Of a DNA stretch of 64,000 bases, positions 11,101 to 19,060 are shown piece after piece (positions within the stretch are counted from its first letter, which is position 1; every line of letters begins with the position of its first letter). A model generated the notes under the pieces. That model was given only the letters and a program-made list of their open reading frames with translations, did not search any database and was not told where the DNA came from. The stretch is from Neisseriaceae bacterium TC5R-5. Lineage in GTDB: Bacteria; Pseudomonadota; Gammaproteobacteria; Burkholderiales; Chromobacteriaceae. The stretch spans positions 392 to 64,391 of the forward strand of contig JACCFC020000012.1 of assembly GCA_020830965.2 (NCBI GenBank). Direction: 5' to 3'. The position numbers were made by a program, and so were the translations under genes.

Positions 11101-13717
11101 GGTGAACATGTTCACTGCCGCACAGGCAGCTTAGAAATTGATTATGAGGTCGCCTTTGACTCGGTCTTTGTTCACTGCCGCACAGGCAGCTTAGAAATCA
11201 ACTGTCGATGGAGGGTAGCAACAACCCTGGTTCACTGCCGCACAGGCAGCTTAGAAATGCATCACGGTCTGCGTCCGGCATCCACTTCCGTTCACTGCCG
11301 CACAGGCAGCTTAGAAATAGATCTGCGCAGAACTCTTCAAAAGGCCGGTGTTCACTGCCGCACAGGCAGCTTAGAAAGTCACCATACGTCACCACGAAAT
11401 CGGCTAAATGTTCACTGCCGCACAGGCAGCTTAGAAAGTTCGCTGACGATCAGCACCGATGTGCCACTAGTTCACTGCCGCACAGGCAGCTTAGAAAATA
11501 CATCAACGACACCGAGGCCGACAAAGCTTGTTCACTGCCGCACAGGCAGCTTAGAAATTACTTTTGCGGGGTGAGAATCGCCCCCGTTTGTTCACTGCCG
11601 CACAGGCAGCTTAGAAATTTTGTTTTCGGCCTGGACAGCATCGACCCAAGTTCACTGCCGCACAGGCAGCTTAGAAATTTTGTTTTCGGCCTGGACAGCA
11701 TCGACCCAAGTTCACTGCCGCACAGGCAGCTTAGAAATGCTGGACACGGCAACCCTGCGTTGCCCCGGAGTTCACTGCCGCACAGGCAGCTTAGAAATGA
11801 AATGTGTTTCTTATGATGGTGTCCGGTACGTTCACTGCCGCACAGGCAGCTTAGAAAGCTAGCTGCGGCACTTATGTTTCTCAGCGCGAGTTCACTGCCG
11901 CACAGGCAGCTTAGAAATGCTGATTTGCGGCAGTCGCCCATGCCGAGAAGTTCACTGCCGCACAGGCAGCTTAGAAAAGTTATAGATAAGACCTGAACGG
12001 AAAAGGATTGTTCACTGCCGCACAGGCAGCTTAGAAATGAGATATGAGCTACCGCCCTGAGACAGTCGGGTTCACTGCCGCACAGGCAGCTTAGAAATTG
12101 AAAGAGGTAGGCTTAGCACCAAAAGACATGTTCACTGCCGCACAGGCAGCTTAGAAAGCTATAGACTCTCGAATGAATGTCATCTGCACGTTCACTGCCG
12201 CACAGGCAGCTTAGAAATTAATCAATGGCTTGTTATGCGGCGCCATCTGGTTCACTGCCGCACAGGCAGCTTAGAAATGTTTAGTTATGCGGACGGCGTC
12301 CGCACGTACGTTCACTGCCGCACAGGCAGCTTAGAAACTTAATCAGCGCCGAGAACCCATGGCCCCCACGTTCACTGCCGCACAGGCAGCTTAGAAATTA
12401 AGTCGAAGGCTCGCATCTTGCTAGCGTGGGTTCACTGCCGCACAGGCAGCTTAGAAAAGTCGCATCAAAAACGGACAGACAGGCGTACCGTTCACTGCCG
12501 CACAGGCAGCTTAGAAAACAAGGGCGTAAAGATGGCGTGCAGTTGATCCGTTCACTGCCGCACAGGCAGCTTAGAAACTAGGCGGCGACCTTTGTCTGTG
12601 TCGTGTTTTGTTCACTGCCGCACAGGCAGCTTAGAAATTGATGTGATGAAGCACTTCAACGATGCGCTTGTTCACTGCCGCACAGGCAGCTTAGAAATTT
12701 TATGGTCATCACAACGCCAAAAACCATCAGTTCACTGCCGCACAGGCAGCTTAGAAAGTACAAAGCGAGTTGCAGTTGCAAATGATAGAGTTCACTGCCG
12801 CACAGGCAGCTTAGAAAGTTTGTTGAAGACCTAGGCCGGATGATCCGGCGTTCACTGCCGCACAGGCAGCTTAGAAAACATGATCATTCTACAGACAACC
12901 CGCGACACCGTTCACTACCGCACAGGCAGCTTAGAAATGAAAATCCGCAAAGCCAAGCGTGCGCCGCTCGTTCACTGCCGCACAGGCAGCTTAGAAAACA
13001 CCGCGCCACCGGGGCTAGTCCACTGGATTGTTCACTGCCGCACAGGCAGCTTAGAAACAGCGTTTGTATTGCGCACCATCGCGGCGGTAGTTCACTGCCG
13101 CACAGGCAGCTTAGAAAAGTATGACTGTGCGCGTCGGTCCTCTCGGTGTGTTCACTGCCGCACAAGCAGCTTAGAAATAGCTAGCATGCCGATAAGATAA
13201 GCGCCACGCGTTCACTGCCGCACAGGCAGCTTAGAAATCTGTTGCGTTTTGGAATGAGTTCGGAACGTCGTTCACTGCCGCACAGGCAGCTTAGAAATCT
13301 GCATTGATTGTGATGCCAAGCAATTTCAAGTTCACTGCCGCACAGGCAGCTTAGAAACTTCTATCAAATCTGAAGGGCTGCGCTTTTGAGTTCACTGCCG
13401 CACAGGCAGCTTAGAAATTTACCTATCCTGCAAGTTCTCTCAAAGTCATGTTCACTGCCGCACAGGCAGCTTAGAAAAGAACCCTATCGGGAGTAAAGAA
13501 TGCAACCCAGTTCACTGCCGCACAGGCAGCTTAGAAATGACTGGTAGGTCAGCAAGCCTTCGCTAGTCAGTTCACTGCCGCACAGGCAGCTTAGAAATTG
13601 AGCCAGCCAACCGGAGCTGTGGCCATCGCGTTCACTGCCGCACAGGCAGCTTAGAAAAGCAGGAGGACCGTACTTCTGGTCACAGATACGTTCACTGCCG
13701 CACAGGCAGCTTAGAAA
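8169..13717 (+). CRISPR. Type I-F CRISPR array: 93 repeats, 92 spacers
   Basis: The 28-bp repeat begins GTTCACTGCCGCACAGG and ends CAGCTTAGAAA, the classic I-F repeat with a CTGCC/GGCAG hairpin that Cas6f cleaves. Repeats recur exactly every 60 bases, giving 32-base spacers, with one exception: the spacer at 9637-9669 has 33 bases. From 8169 to 9609 there are 25 repeats, and from 9670 to 13690 there are 68. Transcription should run rightward from the leader at 8039-8168. The only variant repeats I found are at 12910 (G to A in the left arm) and 13150 (G to A in the right arm), both near the far end. Two adjacent spacers (11618-11649 and 11678-11709) are identical. The last repeat is intact and is followed after 14 bases by an insertion element, so the original trailer end seems lost. 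Confidence 0.98.
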
Positions 13718-13731
13718 GAAAAGACCCACGT

Positions 13732-14301
13732 GGCTTTGTTGCACAAATCCGGCGCACCGCAGCTTGGTAAGATAGCGGCATGACCAAGCCCGCCCCAAAA
13801 CGCTACCGAACGACCAACTGGAACGCCTACAACCAAGCCCTGATCCAGCGCGGCTCTCTGTCAGTCTGGCTGGAGACGAACATGTCATGGCAGGCGGCTC
13901 CACAGGGCAAGCGCGGACGGACACAGACCTATAGCGATGCCGCCATTCAGTTCTGTTTGACCATCACCCGCAAGAATGCGAGACCGTGGAAAGGCATTTC
14001 ACTGGGTCTGCTCGCTCGGAACGAGATTCTGCGGGCCACCAAGCGATTGGGGAGGACGATCTGGAAACGCTGGAGTGACTACCATCGCCGCAGCCTGGTG
14101 GAAACCAAGATGCATTGCTTCAAACGATTGGGTGAAAGGGTGATGGCCCGGTGCTTCAATGGTCAAGTGGCAGAGCTGCAAGTGCGTGCTGCCATCTTGA
14201 ACCGCTTCAGCATGCTGGGCCGTCCGTGCACGGTGGCTGTGGCATAAATCTGTTTGGGGAAAGGGGAAGCTCGCCCTACCTAAGATTTATGCAACAGAGC
14301 C
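13732..14301 (+). mobile_element. IS5-family deletion derivative, about 570 bp
   Basis: Both ends are inverted repeats of the IS5 group: GGCTTTGTTGCACAAATCC on the left, and on the right the complement of GGCTCTGTTGCATAAATCT. Between them lies a shortened transposase frame. Full-length members are about twice this size, so the middle has been deleted while both ends remain; such elements can move only if a full copy supplies transposase. No clear target duplication is visible (left flank GACCCACGT, right flank CCCCCAAAT), so flanking DNA was probably deleted after insertion. Confidence 0.85.
13780..14247 (+). pseudogene. Internally deleted IS5-family transposase
   Basis: The 155-aa frame joins the N-terminal part of an IS5-group transposase (residues 1 to about 66, MTKPAPKRYRTTNW...SDAAIQFCLTI) directly to the C-terminal part (RKNARPWKG... 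to the end). About half of the usual roughly 310 residues are missing, including both catalytic aspartates. The last part of the catalytic signature, YHRRSLVETKMHC, is present. The deletion kept the reading frame. The product cannot catalyse transposition; whether it is made, or can interfere with an intact transposase, is unknown. Confidence 0.85.
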
Positions 14302-14381
14302 CCCCCAAATCTGGTAATCATTCGACGCTGATTAACACGTCATGGAAACTGATTAACTCGATTCAATACAGGCAGAACGTT

Positions 14382-15167
14382 TTATTCAATCAGGCCGACT
14401 GACTGTGCCTCAATGACAGCCCGTTCGATTCGGGTCACATCCAGCTTGTCTTTTACCTTGGTGAGCCTGCGATAAATCACGGCAGTACTCACATTCTGAA
14501 GCGCAGCCATTGCTTCGGCACTACACCCGTTCTTGGCCTGCTCCAGTAAAACCACCTCTTGTTCATTAATGTCAAACTTCTGCATCGCCTGCCGTTTTAA
14601 ATACAGACACCACCACCAGCATACCCCGGTCGCCAACGCGGCAAACTCCGCCTGATGCTCTGCCAACACCGACTCACCAATGTCTTGCTCCAGCGAGGAG
14701 CCCACATAGAACAGCCCAATACGCTCAGCCGCCGCCATATGAAAATGCGTCGGAATGACTAAGCCACTTCTTAAACCATAGTGCGCCCCACACTCGGCCA
14801 TTTCCACTTGCCCCGGCGTGTGCTTGATAATCACTGAGTTCAATTGCGGGAGGGTGTTTTTGTGGGCGTAGTTCAGAAAAGGGTCATTCAGGTGCCACAT
14901 ACGTTCAGAATAAATACGACAGAACTCGGCATCACAGCCAATCAAAAAATGAAAGCTGCGGCTAAGGGTCTTGAGACCTGGCGGGAGTATCAGCATGTAA
15001 ATAAAATTCTCGGCCCCCAGTGCCCGAACAATTTTTTTGACGTGCTGCGCCGCCTCTGCCTTGGTTTGCCAGTATTTTAAGCGGTTAATCTCGGCCATCA
15101 CATTATAGATGGGCTCTTCTGCTATCGATGTTGCTACCGCTATTTTTTCTTCCAGAATACTATCCAT
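14382..15167 (-). CDS. LuxR-type regulator with autoinducer-binding domain (copy A)
   Basis: Quorum-sensing type transcription factor. Residues about 30-180 match the autoinducer-binding domain (MWHLNDPFLNYA, with the conserved Asp-Pro, and HYGLRSGLVIPTH), and the last about 65 residues form the LuxR helix-turn-helix (EQEVVLLEQAKNGCSAEAMAALQNVSTAVIYRRLTKVKDKLDV). The DNA-binding part is less canonical than usual: AEAMAALQNVSTAVIYRRL replaces the standard motif. No luxI-like synthase lies nearby, so this is a LuxR solo. A paralogue lies upstream at 15509-16273 on the same strand. I use the ATG at 15167; a GTG at 15179 is possible. Ligand unknown. Confidence 0.85.
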   Translation of the reverse strand: MDSILEEKIAVATSIAEEPIYNVMAEINRLKYWQTKAEAAQHVKKIVRALGAENFIYMLILPPGLKTLSRSFHFLIGCDAEFCRIYSERMWHLNDPFLNYAHKNTLPQLNSVIIKHTPGQVEMAECGAHYGLRSGLVIPTHFHMAAAERIGLFYVGSSLEQDIGESVLAEHQAEFAALATGVCWWWCLYLKRQAMQKFDINEQEVVLLEQAKNGCSAEAMAALQNVSTAVIYRRLTKVKDKLDVTRIERAVIEAQSVGLIE

Positions 15168-15508
15168 GTCTTCACTCACTCAGGTGAACAGAAAAACCGG
15201 CCATCAGGATGAGTGGGCCGTACTAAAGCATTTATTACGCAACCTTAAATAAGCAGGCAATAATATACTGAATGTGTTTTATAGCAATTGCATACGTCAC
15301 CTGATATTGATAACACTCGGACTGATTAGCCTTAACACGGCTGACCATGCCAACGCTAAAGGCGACTGAACAACGCTGCTTGACGACGAAAGGCTCAAGC
15401 GGCAGCGTGGATTGCCCGAAGGCGATCGTATGGAAAAACATAGGATACGAAAAACCATACCATCCAATCCCGCCCCAGAATCTTGCTATCGGCCTCTCTC
15501 CACGTTCG
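15168..15508. other. Intergenic region between the two LuxR genes
   Basis: About 340 bases without a convincing gene. Frames on both strands cross it but lack ribosome binding sites and recognisable content. It should hold the promoter of the downstream luxR copy. I see no obvious 20-bp lux-box palindrome. Confidence 0.4.
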
Positions 15509-16273
15509 CTACTCGACCAGACCAATTGATTTCGCTTCGACCACCGCCTGTTGGATATTCTTCACTTTCAGTTTATCTCTTATCTTTTTGAGCTTGAGAG
15601 AAACCGCTCTTGGACTCAGCTTTAACAACTCTGCCATTTCATTGATCATCTTCCGATCCCTGGCAATACTCAGCAAAGTCAATTCCTCTGCATTGATCGC
15701 TAATTTTTTCATCGCCCGTCGTTTTAAAAACCGACACCACCACCAGGACAACGCCAAAGCCAGTGCGGCAAACTGCGCACGGTGTGTTACCAGTAAAGGC
15801 TCACCAAGAGCCGGTTCCTGAGAAGAGCCGATATAGAGCAGGCCGACACGCTCATTGGCCGTCAGATGGGAGTGTGTCGGAATCAGCAGGCCGCTTCTCA
15901 AACCATGGTTTGCCCCACACTCCGCCATTTCCACCTGTTCGGGCGTGTATCTGACAATCATCGATGCCTGCTGCGGGGGGGTGTTTTTGTAAGCGTAGTG
16001 AAGAAAGGGGTCGTGACGGAACCACTGACGTCGAGCATAAATACGACAAAACTCGATATCACAGCCAATCAGATAATAGAAGGTGCGCTCAGGACGCCGG
16101 ATACCCGGCGGGAGCGTTAGCGCGTAAACAAAGCTTTCAGCGCCCAGCGCCTGAACAATTTTTTTAACATGCTGTGCAACCTCTGTCTTCGTCCGGCAGG
16201 ATTTCAAACGATTAATTTCGGTCATCACATCATACGATGCCTCTCTCCTTTTCTCTTCCAGAATACTAGTCAT
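15509..16273 (-). CDS. LuxR-type regulator with autoinducer-binding domain (copy B)
   Basis: Paralogue of the LuxR protein at 14382-15167; the two align from SILEEK to the C-terminus (shared blocks include AQHVKKIV, EFCRIYA/S, GQ/EVEMAECGA, GLRSGL, QSVGLIE/KSIGLVE). The autoinducer-binding domain has the Asp-Pro in RHDPFLHYAYKN and GLRSGLLIPTHSH; the helix-turn-helix region reads NAEELTLLSIARDRKMINEMAELLKLSPRAVSLKLKKIRDKLKV. The ATG at 16273 has a GAAGG five bases upstream; a GTG at 16285 is possible. No luxI neighbour. The pair clearly arose by tandem duplication followed by considerable divergence. Confidence 0.85.
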   Translation of the reverse strand: MTSILEEKRREASYDVMTEINRLKSCRTKTEVAQHVKKIVQALGAESFVYALTLPPGIRRPERTFYYLIGCDIEFCRIYARRQWFRHDPFLHYAYKNTPPQQASMIVRYTPEQVEMAECGANHGLRSGLLIPTHSHLTANERVGLLYIGSSQEPALGEPLLVTHRAQFAALALALSWWWCRFLKRRAMKKLAINAEELTLLSIARDRKMINEMAELLKLSPRAVSLKLKKIRDKLKVKNIQQAVVEAKSIGLVE

Positions 16274-16358
16274 CAACGCCTTCACTCAGATATGAACGAA
16301 ATCAACTATCATACCAAACTGGTCAGCCTTATAGCTTTAACCTATTAGTGAGCATAGT

Positions 16359-16619
16359 ATGCATGAGGGTATAAAGACCCCAAAAGGGTATGGGCTGGAG
16401 CAATTCAGTGATGCCTTTACCCGTTACCTGAAAGGGGGGAGTAATTTATCCGTCACAGCGTCACAAACCAGGCAGGACAGGGCTCTTAGCGTGACGGATA
16501 GCTATTTTGCTCAAGTGCAAACAAACTTTCACGTCACACCACAACCCTTGCCCAGTAAGGGTTGTAACGTTGTGACGGATAAAAACCCCACACCAGCCAC
16601 GCCACGTCGGGTAGCTTAG
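16359..16619 (+). pseudogene. Remnant: C-terminus of a satellite primase/helicase
   Basis: This 86-codon piece aligns with the last about 85 residues of the primase at 19061-21556: GYGLEQFSDAFTRYL here against GYELEQFSDAFTRYL there, then SVTASQT, LSVTDS and VVTDKNP. The rest of the gene is missing and the upstream boundary falls in the luxR promoter region. It is therefore the surviving tail of a second, related integrated element. Confidence 0.8.
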
Positions 16620-16621
16620 GT

Positions 16622-16930
16622 TTAATGGATAAGCGGCAATTCGGCCTTGATTGCTTGTGTCCAGTTATCGCATTCCCGTGCCAGTTCCGATAGCAAACAC
16701 TGTACATACACCACCCGATATAACGTGGCCTGGTCAACAAGTTCATGGTGCGCACATTTAGCCATCAAAGTCACCAGTGCAAACTGGCCGTCGATGCACT
16801 CGCGGTGCAAAGCGCGTAAGCGGTCGCGTGCGTCGTCGCTGTTCAGTGGCTGGCCGCGATGCTGGGCGGCGAAACATTCCAAGGCGGGTAATAAGGCGGT
16901 GAGGTATTGTGGGTTATTGCTTGAGGTCAT
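16622..16930 (-). CDS. Hypothetical protein, 102 aa, of the satellite region
   Basis: Begins MTSSNNPQYLTALLPALECFAAQHRG and is mostly helical in look, with several histidines and cysteines (MAKCAHHELVDQ, YVQCLLSELAREC). No signal peptide or membrane span. An AAGGAATG sequence just upstream of the ATG at 16930 is a good ribosome binding site. It is read leftward, opposite to the satellite primase, and ends two bases from the primase remnant. I do not recognise the family; position suggests an accessory gene of the P4-like element. Confidence 0.6.
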   Translation of the reverse strand: MTSSNNPQYLTALLPALECFAAQHRGQPLNSDDARDRLRALHRECIDGQFALVTLMAKCAHHELVDQATLYRVVYVQCLLSELARECDNWTQAIKAELPLIH

Positions 16931-16954
16931 TGTTCATTCCTTATGGTGTGAGGG

Positions 16955-17190
16955 CTACCATTCTCGCTGTCAAACGGGAATGGCAGGCACATGACGGAGT
17001 TGACAGACCGGCCACAAGGAACCCGGCAGCCCGAAGGCTCCCCACCATGGCCTGCCATAAGGCGCAGCATGGTGTTGGTGACGGACATAAAAAAGCCGCT
17101 GATGCAGCGATGTCCGCCTTGTGATTCAGGCTGTCAAACCCGATGCCAACAAGATGTCAGCACGGGCGAGATTCTAACGGATTTTTAATG
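16955..17190 (+). other. Structured leader-like region of the P4-like element
   Basis: The stretch is rich in inverted repeats: GGCAGGC near 16980 can pair with GCCTGCC near 17052, and CGCTGATGCAGCG near 17100 forms a small hairpin, followed by GGCTGTCAAACCCG. It resembles in style the leader/immunity region upstream of the P4-type phage replication genes, where short structured RNAs (C4-like) and small Icd/Ash-type frames overlap. Two overlapping frames (16909-17124 and 16991-17188) cross it; I cannot tell whether either is translated. The assignment is by resemblance only. Confidence 0.35.
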
Positions 17191-17343
17191 GTCTGCGGGA
17201 ATGATGGGGCAGAGTAAATCTAGCTGCTGCCGCGATCAGCCGCGCGGCGCACACCTCTCGATAAACATCTATTCGCTGGTATTCGGCTTGAGCGCTCACC
17301 TAGGATGAATGTTGAGGGATAAGGCACTATATCTAAGGTGACG

Positions 17344-17454
17344 ATGATAAACCGGGAAAATGGCCTGGCTGGTGTGACACCCAGTTACCGGGAAGCGCAA
17401 AGGGAGCGCGATGAAGCTGGAAAGAGACGTATTAATTCATTGGCTAAGGCTTGA
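17344..17454 (+). CDS. Short overlapping frame, 36 aa
   Basis: ATG at 17344 follows AAGGTGACG, a fair ribosome binding site. The frame encodes a strongly charged peptide (start MINRENGLAGVTPSYREAQ, end RINSLAKA) and overlaps the start of the next gene (17411) by 44 bases in another frame. The charged, protein-like composition and the binding site argue for translation, perhaps coupled to the next gene; there is no family recognition, so confidence is low. Confidence 0.3.
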   Translation: MINRENGLAGVTPSYREAQRERDEAGKRRINSLAKA

Positions 17455-17968
17455 TCAATGGAGTACCAGAGAAGCCTCTCTCATCCTTCTTGGTTTTCAT
17501 CCAGAAACCATGAAAGGAAGCGGTATCAACATTAGCAACAGCAAGGCTCTCCCGGATGAGCTTCAGGAAGTCGCTAGGCTATTTCAAGTTTTCAAACGTG
17601 CCGATTGGTCACCATACGGTATTCGCTATTTTAACGGGAATCTTCATCCAAATTATTTCATCAGAATGGCCCTGGATAAGCAGATAGAAATCAGCCCTTT
17701 GCTGATAGAGCTTATTGACGATCAGCGTAAGCAGCATCAAGAGCATGAAGATGATCATGCCTTCGCGCTAAAGGCTAAAGAAAGAGAAAGTCTGTACAAA
17801 ATCATCATTGGTTTGGCTATTGGTGGTTATCGTTACGACCCCTCAGCAAAACGCAATATGCTGCTCGCCGACATGCGTAAAGATATCGAAAAAGTGGGGC
17901 TGACCATCGATGACGATACTTTACGTAAATGGTTGATCAAAGCCGCTTCTGTCTTGCCTCCTACCTAA
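17411..17968 (+). CDS. Conserved hypothetical protein of mobile elements, 185 aa
   Basis: Start MKLERDVLIHWLRLDQWSTREA; the C-terminal part (ERESLYKIIIGLAIGGYRYDP... IEKVGLTIDDDTLRKWLIKA) is a module I associate with hypothetical proteins of integrated elements, seemingly a small helical domain with a C-terminal helix-turn-helix look. A GGGAG sequence sits eight bases before the ATG. No signal peptide or membrane span. It is the first substantial gene of the satellite module and lies upstream of the alpA gene. Function unknown; a regulatory or replication role is only a guess from position. Confidence 0.7.
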   Translation: MKLERDVLIHWLRLDQWSTREASLILLGFHPETMKGSGINISNSKALPDELQEVARLFQVFKRADWSPYGIRYFNGNLHPNYFIRMALDKQIEISPLLIELIDDQRKQHQEHEDDHAFALKAKERESLYKIIIGLAIGGYRYDPSAKRNMLLADMRKDIEKVGLTIDDDTLRKWLIKAASVLPPT

Positions 17969-18120
17969 GTCCGTGCTCAAGCAGATACTGAAACCTGCTA
18001 GCTGCGCCCATTTTTCCTTAGAATCGCTACGACAAATCGTGGGAATGTCGTGCTGGCAAAAATTCAGGTTCATGTTAAAAATGTTGCAATAGTAACTGCG
18101 AACGTTCATCAGCACTTGAT

Positions 18121-18330
18121 GGCTTGGGGTGGCTTGGGGTGGCTTGGGGTGGCTTGGGGTGGCTTGGGGTGGCTTGGGGTGGCTTGGGGTGGCTTGGGGT
18201 GGCGTGGGGTGGCTTGGGGTGGCTTGGGGTGGCTTGGGGTGGCTTGGGGTGGCTTGGGGTGGCTTGGGGTGGCTTGGGGTGGCTTGGGGTGGCTTGGGGT
18301 GGCTTGGGGTGGCTTGGGGTGGCTTGGGGT
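18121..18330 (+). repeat. G-rich decamer tandem repeat, 21 units
   Basis: The unit GGCTTGGGGT is repeated 21 times head to tail; only one unit differs (GGCGTGGGGT at 18201-18210), and the run ends cleanly at 18330. The period equals about one helical turn, and each unit has one GG and one GGGG run on the plus strand, so quadruplex formation is conceivable. The open frames that run through it on both strands are artefacts of the absence of stops in the unit. Confidence 0.95.
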
Positions 18331-18679
18331 AGCGTGTCAATCTTGCCGTTTTTCTCTAGTCATTCCGCGTTTCGCATGGACACTGCTGAGATTTTTATTA
18401 ATAAATACCGGTGAAAAGCAAGCGAACAGCATCTAAAAGCACATTTCTACACTAAACAGCAAGCTCATGTTTATCATCGTTTGTTAGAAGCCATTGAGAA
18501 TCGACAACTTAAGCTTCCCGAGACAAACCCACGCTAAAACCCTTGATTTTATTAGACTCCAAACCGAGAACACCTGATGTTTGTCTGGTCGGCTTACTTT
18601 TTTTCTTTCGGCCATCACACGGTAGCGGCTTGCCAAAATAGCCCTAAGTGATTCGAATGATTCTAAAAAGGAGTAAAAA
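18331..18679. other. Gap before alpA, no gene seen
   Basis: I see no supported gene between the decamer repeat and alpA. A minus-strand frame at 18484-18762 overlaps the start of alpA and has an unlikely composition. The A+T-rich end (18650-18679) carries the AAAGGAG ribosome binding site of alpA. Confidence 0.4.
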
Positions 18680-18949
18680 ATGATCGAACAACAAAACATC
18701 ACCTTGATCATCCTAAGACGTAAGCAGCTGGAAACCCGTACGGGTCTTTCCCGTTCAACCATTTACGACAAGCTCAATCCTAAATCCCCGCGTCACGATA
18801 GCAGCTTCCCCAAACCCATCAGCCTGGGAGCGGGCTCTGTTGGTTGGCTGGAGTCAGAAGTTAACGCCTGGATTCATGCCTGTATTACTCGCCGAGATAG
18901 CAGCCAAGATAGTTCGCCTGCTAATCCTAGTCATTCCCGGGGACGGTGA
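18680..18949 (+). CDS. alpA: AlpA-family excisionase/regulator
   Basis: Small MerR-like winged-helix protein typical of P4-like satellites and integrative elements, where it activates integrase or excision functions. The 89-aa sequence has the family signature: ILRRKQLETRTGLSRSTIYDKL, then SFPKPISLGAGSVGWLESEVNAWI. An AAAGGAG ribosome binding site precedes the ATG. The 20-residue Ser/Pro-rich tail is extra. Here no integrase is seen next to it, so its original target may be gone. It lies just upstream of the primase, the usual satellite order. Confidence 0.9.
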   Translation: MIEQQNITLIILRRKQLETRTGLSRSTIYDKLNPKSPRHDSSFPKPISLGAGSVGWLESEVNAWIHACITRRDSSQDSSPANPSHSRGR

Positions 18950-19060
18950 GTAGCCAAGTACCTTTCACTCGCCCGCCATCTAACATTTCCCGCTGACCCC
19001 CACTACCCGCTGTGGCCACGATGCCATGGCTTGGATAAGTGACGCCTAAAAAAGGCCAAT

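Noticed and set aside
8581-13924. Many open frames on both strands encoding repeated HCRTGSLE, SLPHRQLRN or FLSCLCGSE blocks
   Set aside because: They are translations of the CRISPR repeat; the 60-base period is divisible by three and the repeat lacks stops, so frames stay open by chance.
1592-14301. CRISPR-associated Tn7-like transposon (I-F3)
   Set aside because: The locus has cas1 and cas3, which I-F3 systems lack, and there are no tnsA/B/C or tniQ genes; the only transposase is an IS5 relic.
13723-14310. Target-site duplication of the IS5 derivative
   Set aside because: The nine bases on each side (GACCCACGT and CCCCCAAAT) do not match, nor do the inner four.
15235-15525. 96-codon minus-strand frame between the luxR genes
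   Set aside because: Overlaps the end of luxR copy B and lacks a ribosome binding site and recognisable features.
17921-18436. Frames encoding repeated GGLGWLGVAW or PPQATPSHPK
   Set aside because: They are products of the stop-free decamer tandem repeat and have no ribosome binding sites.
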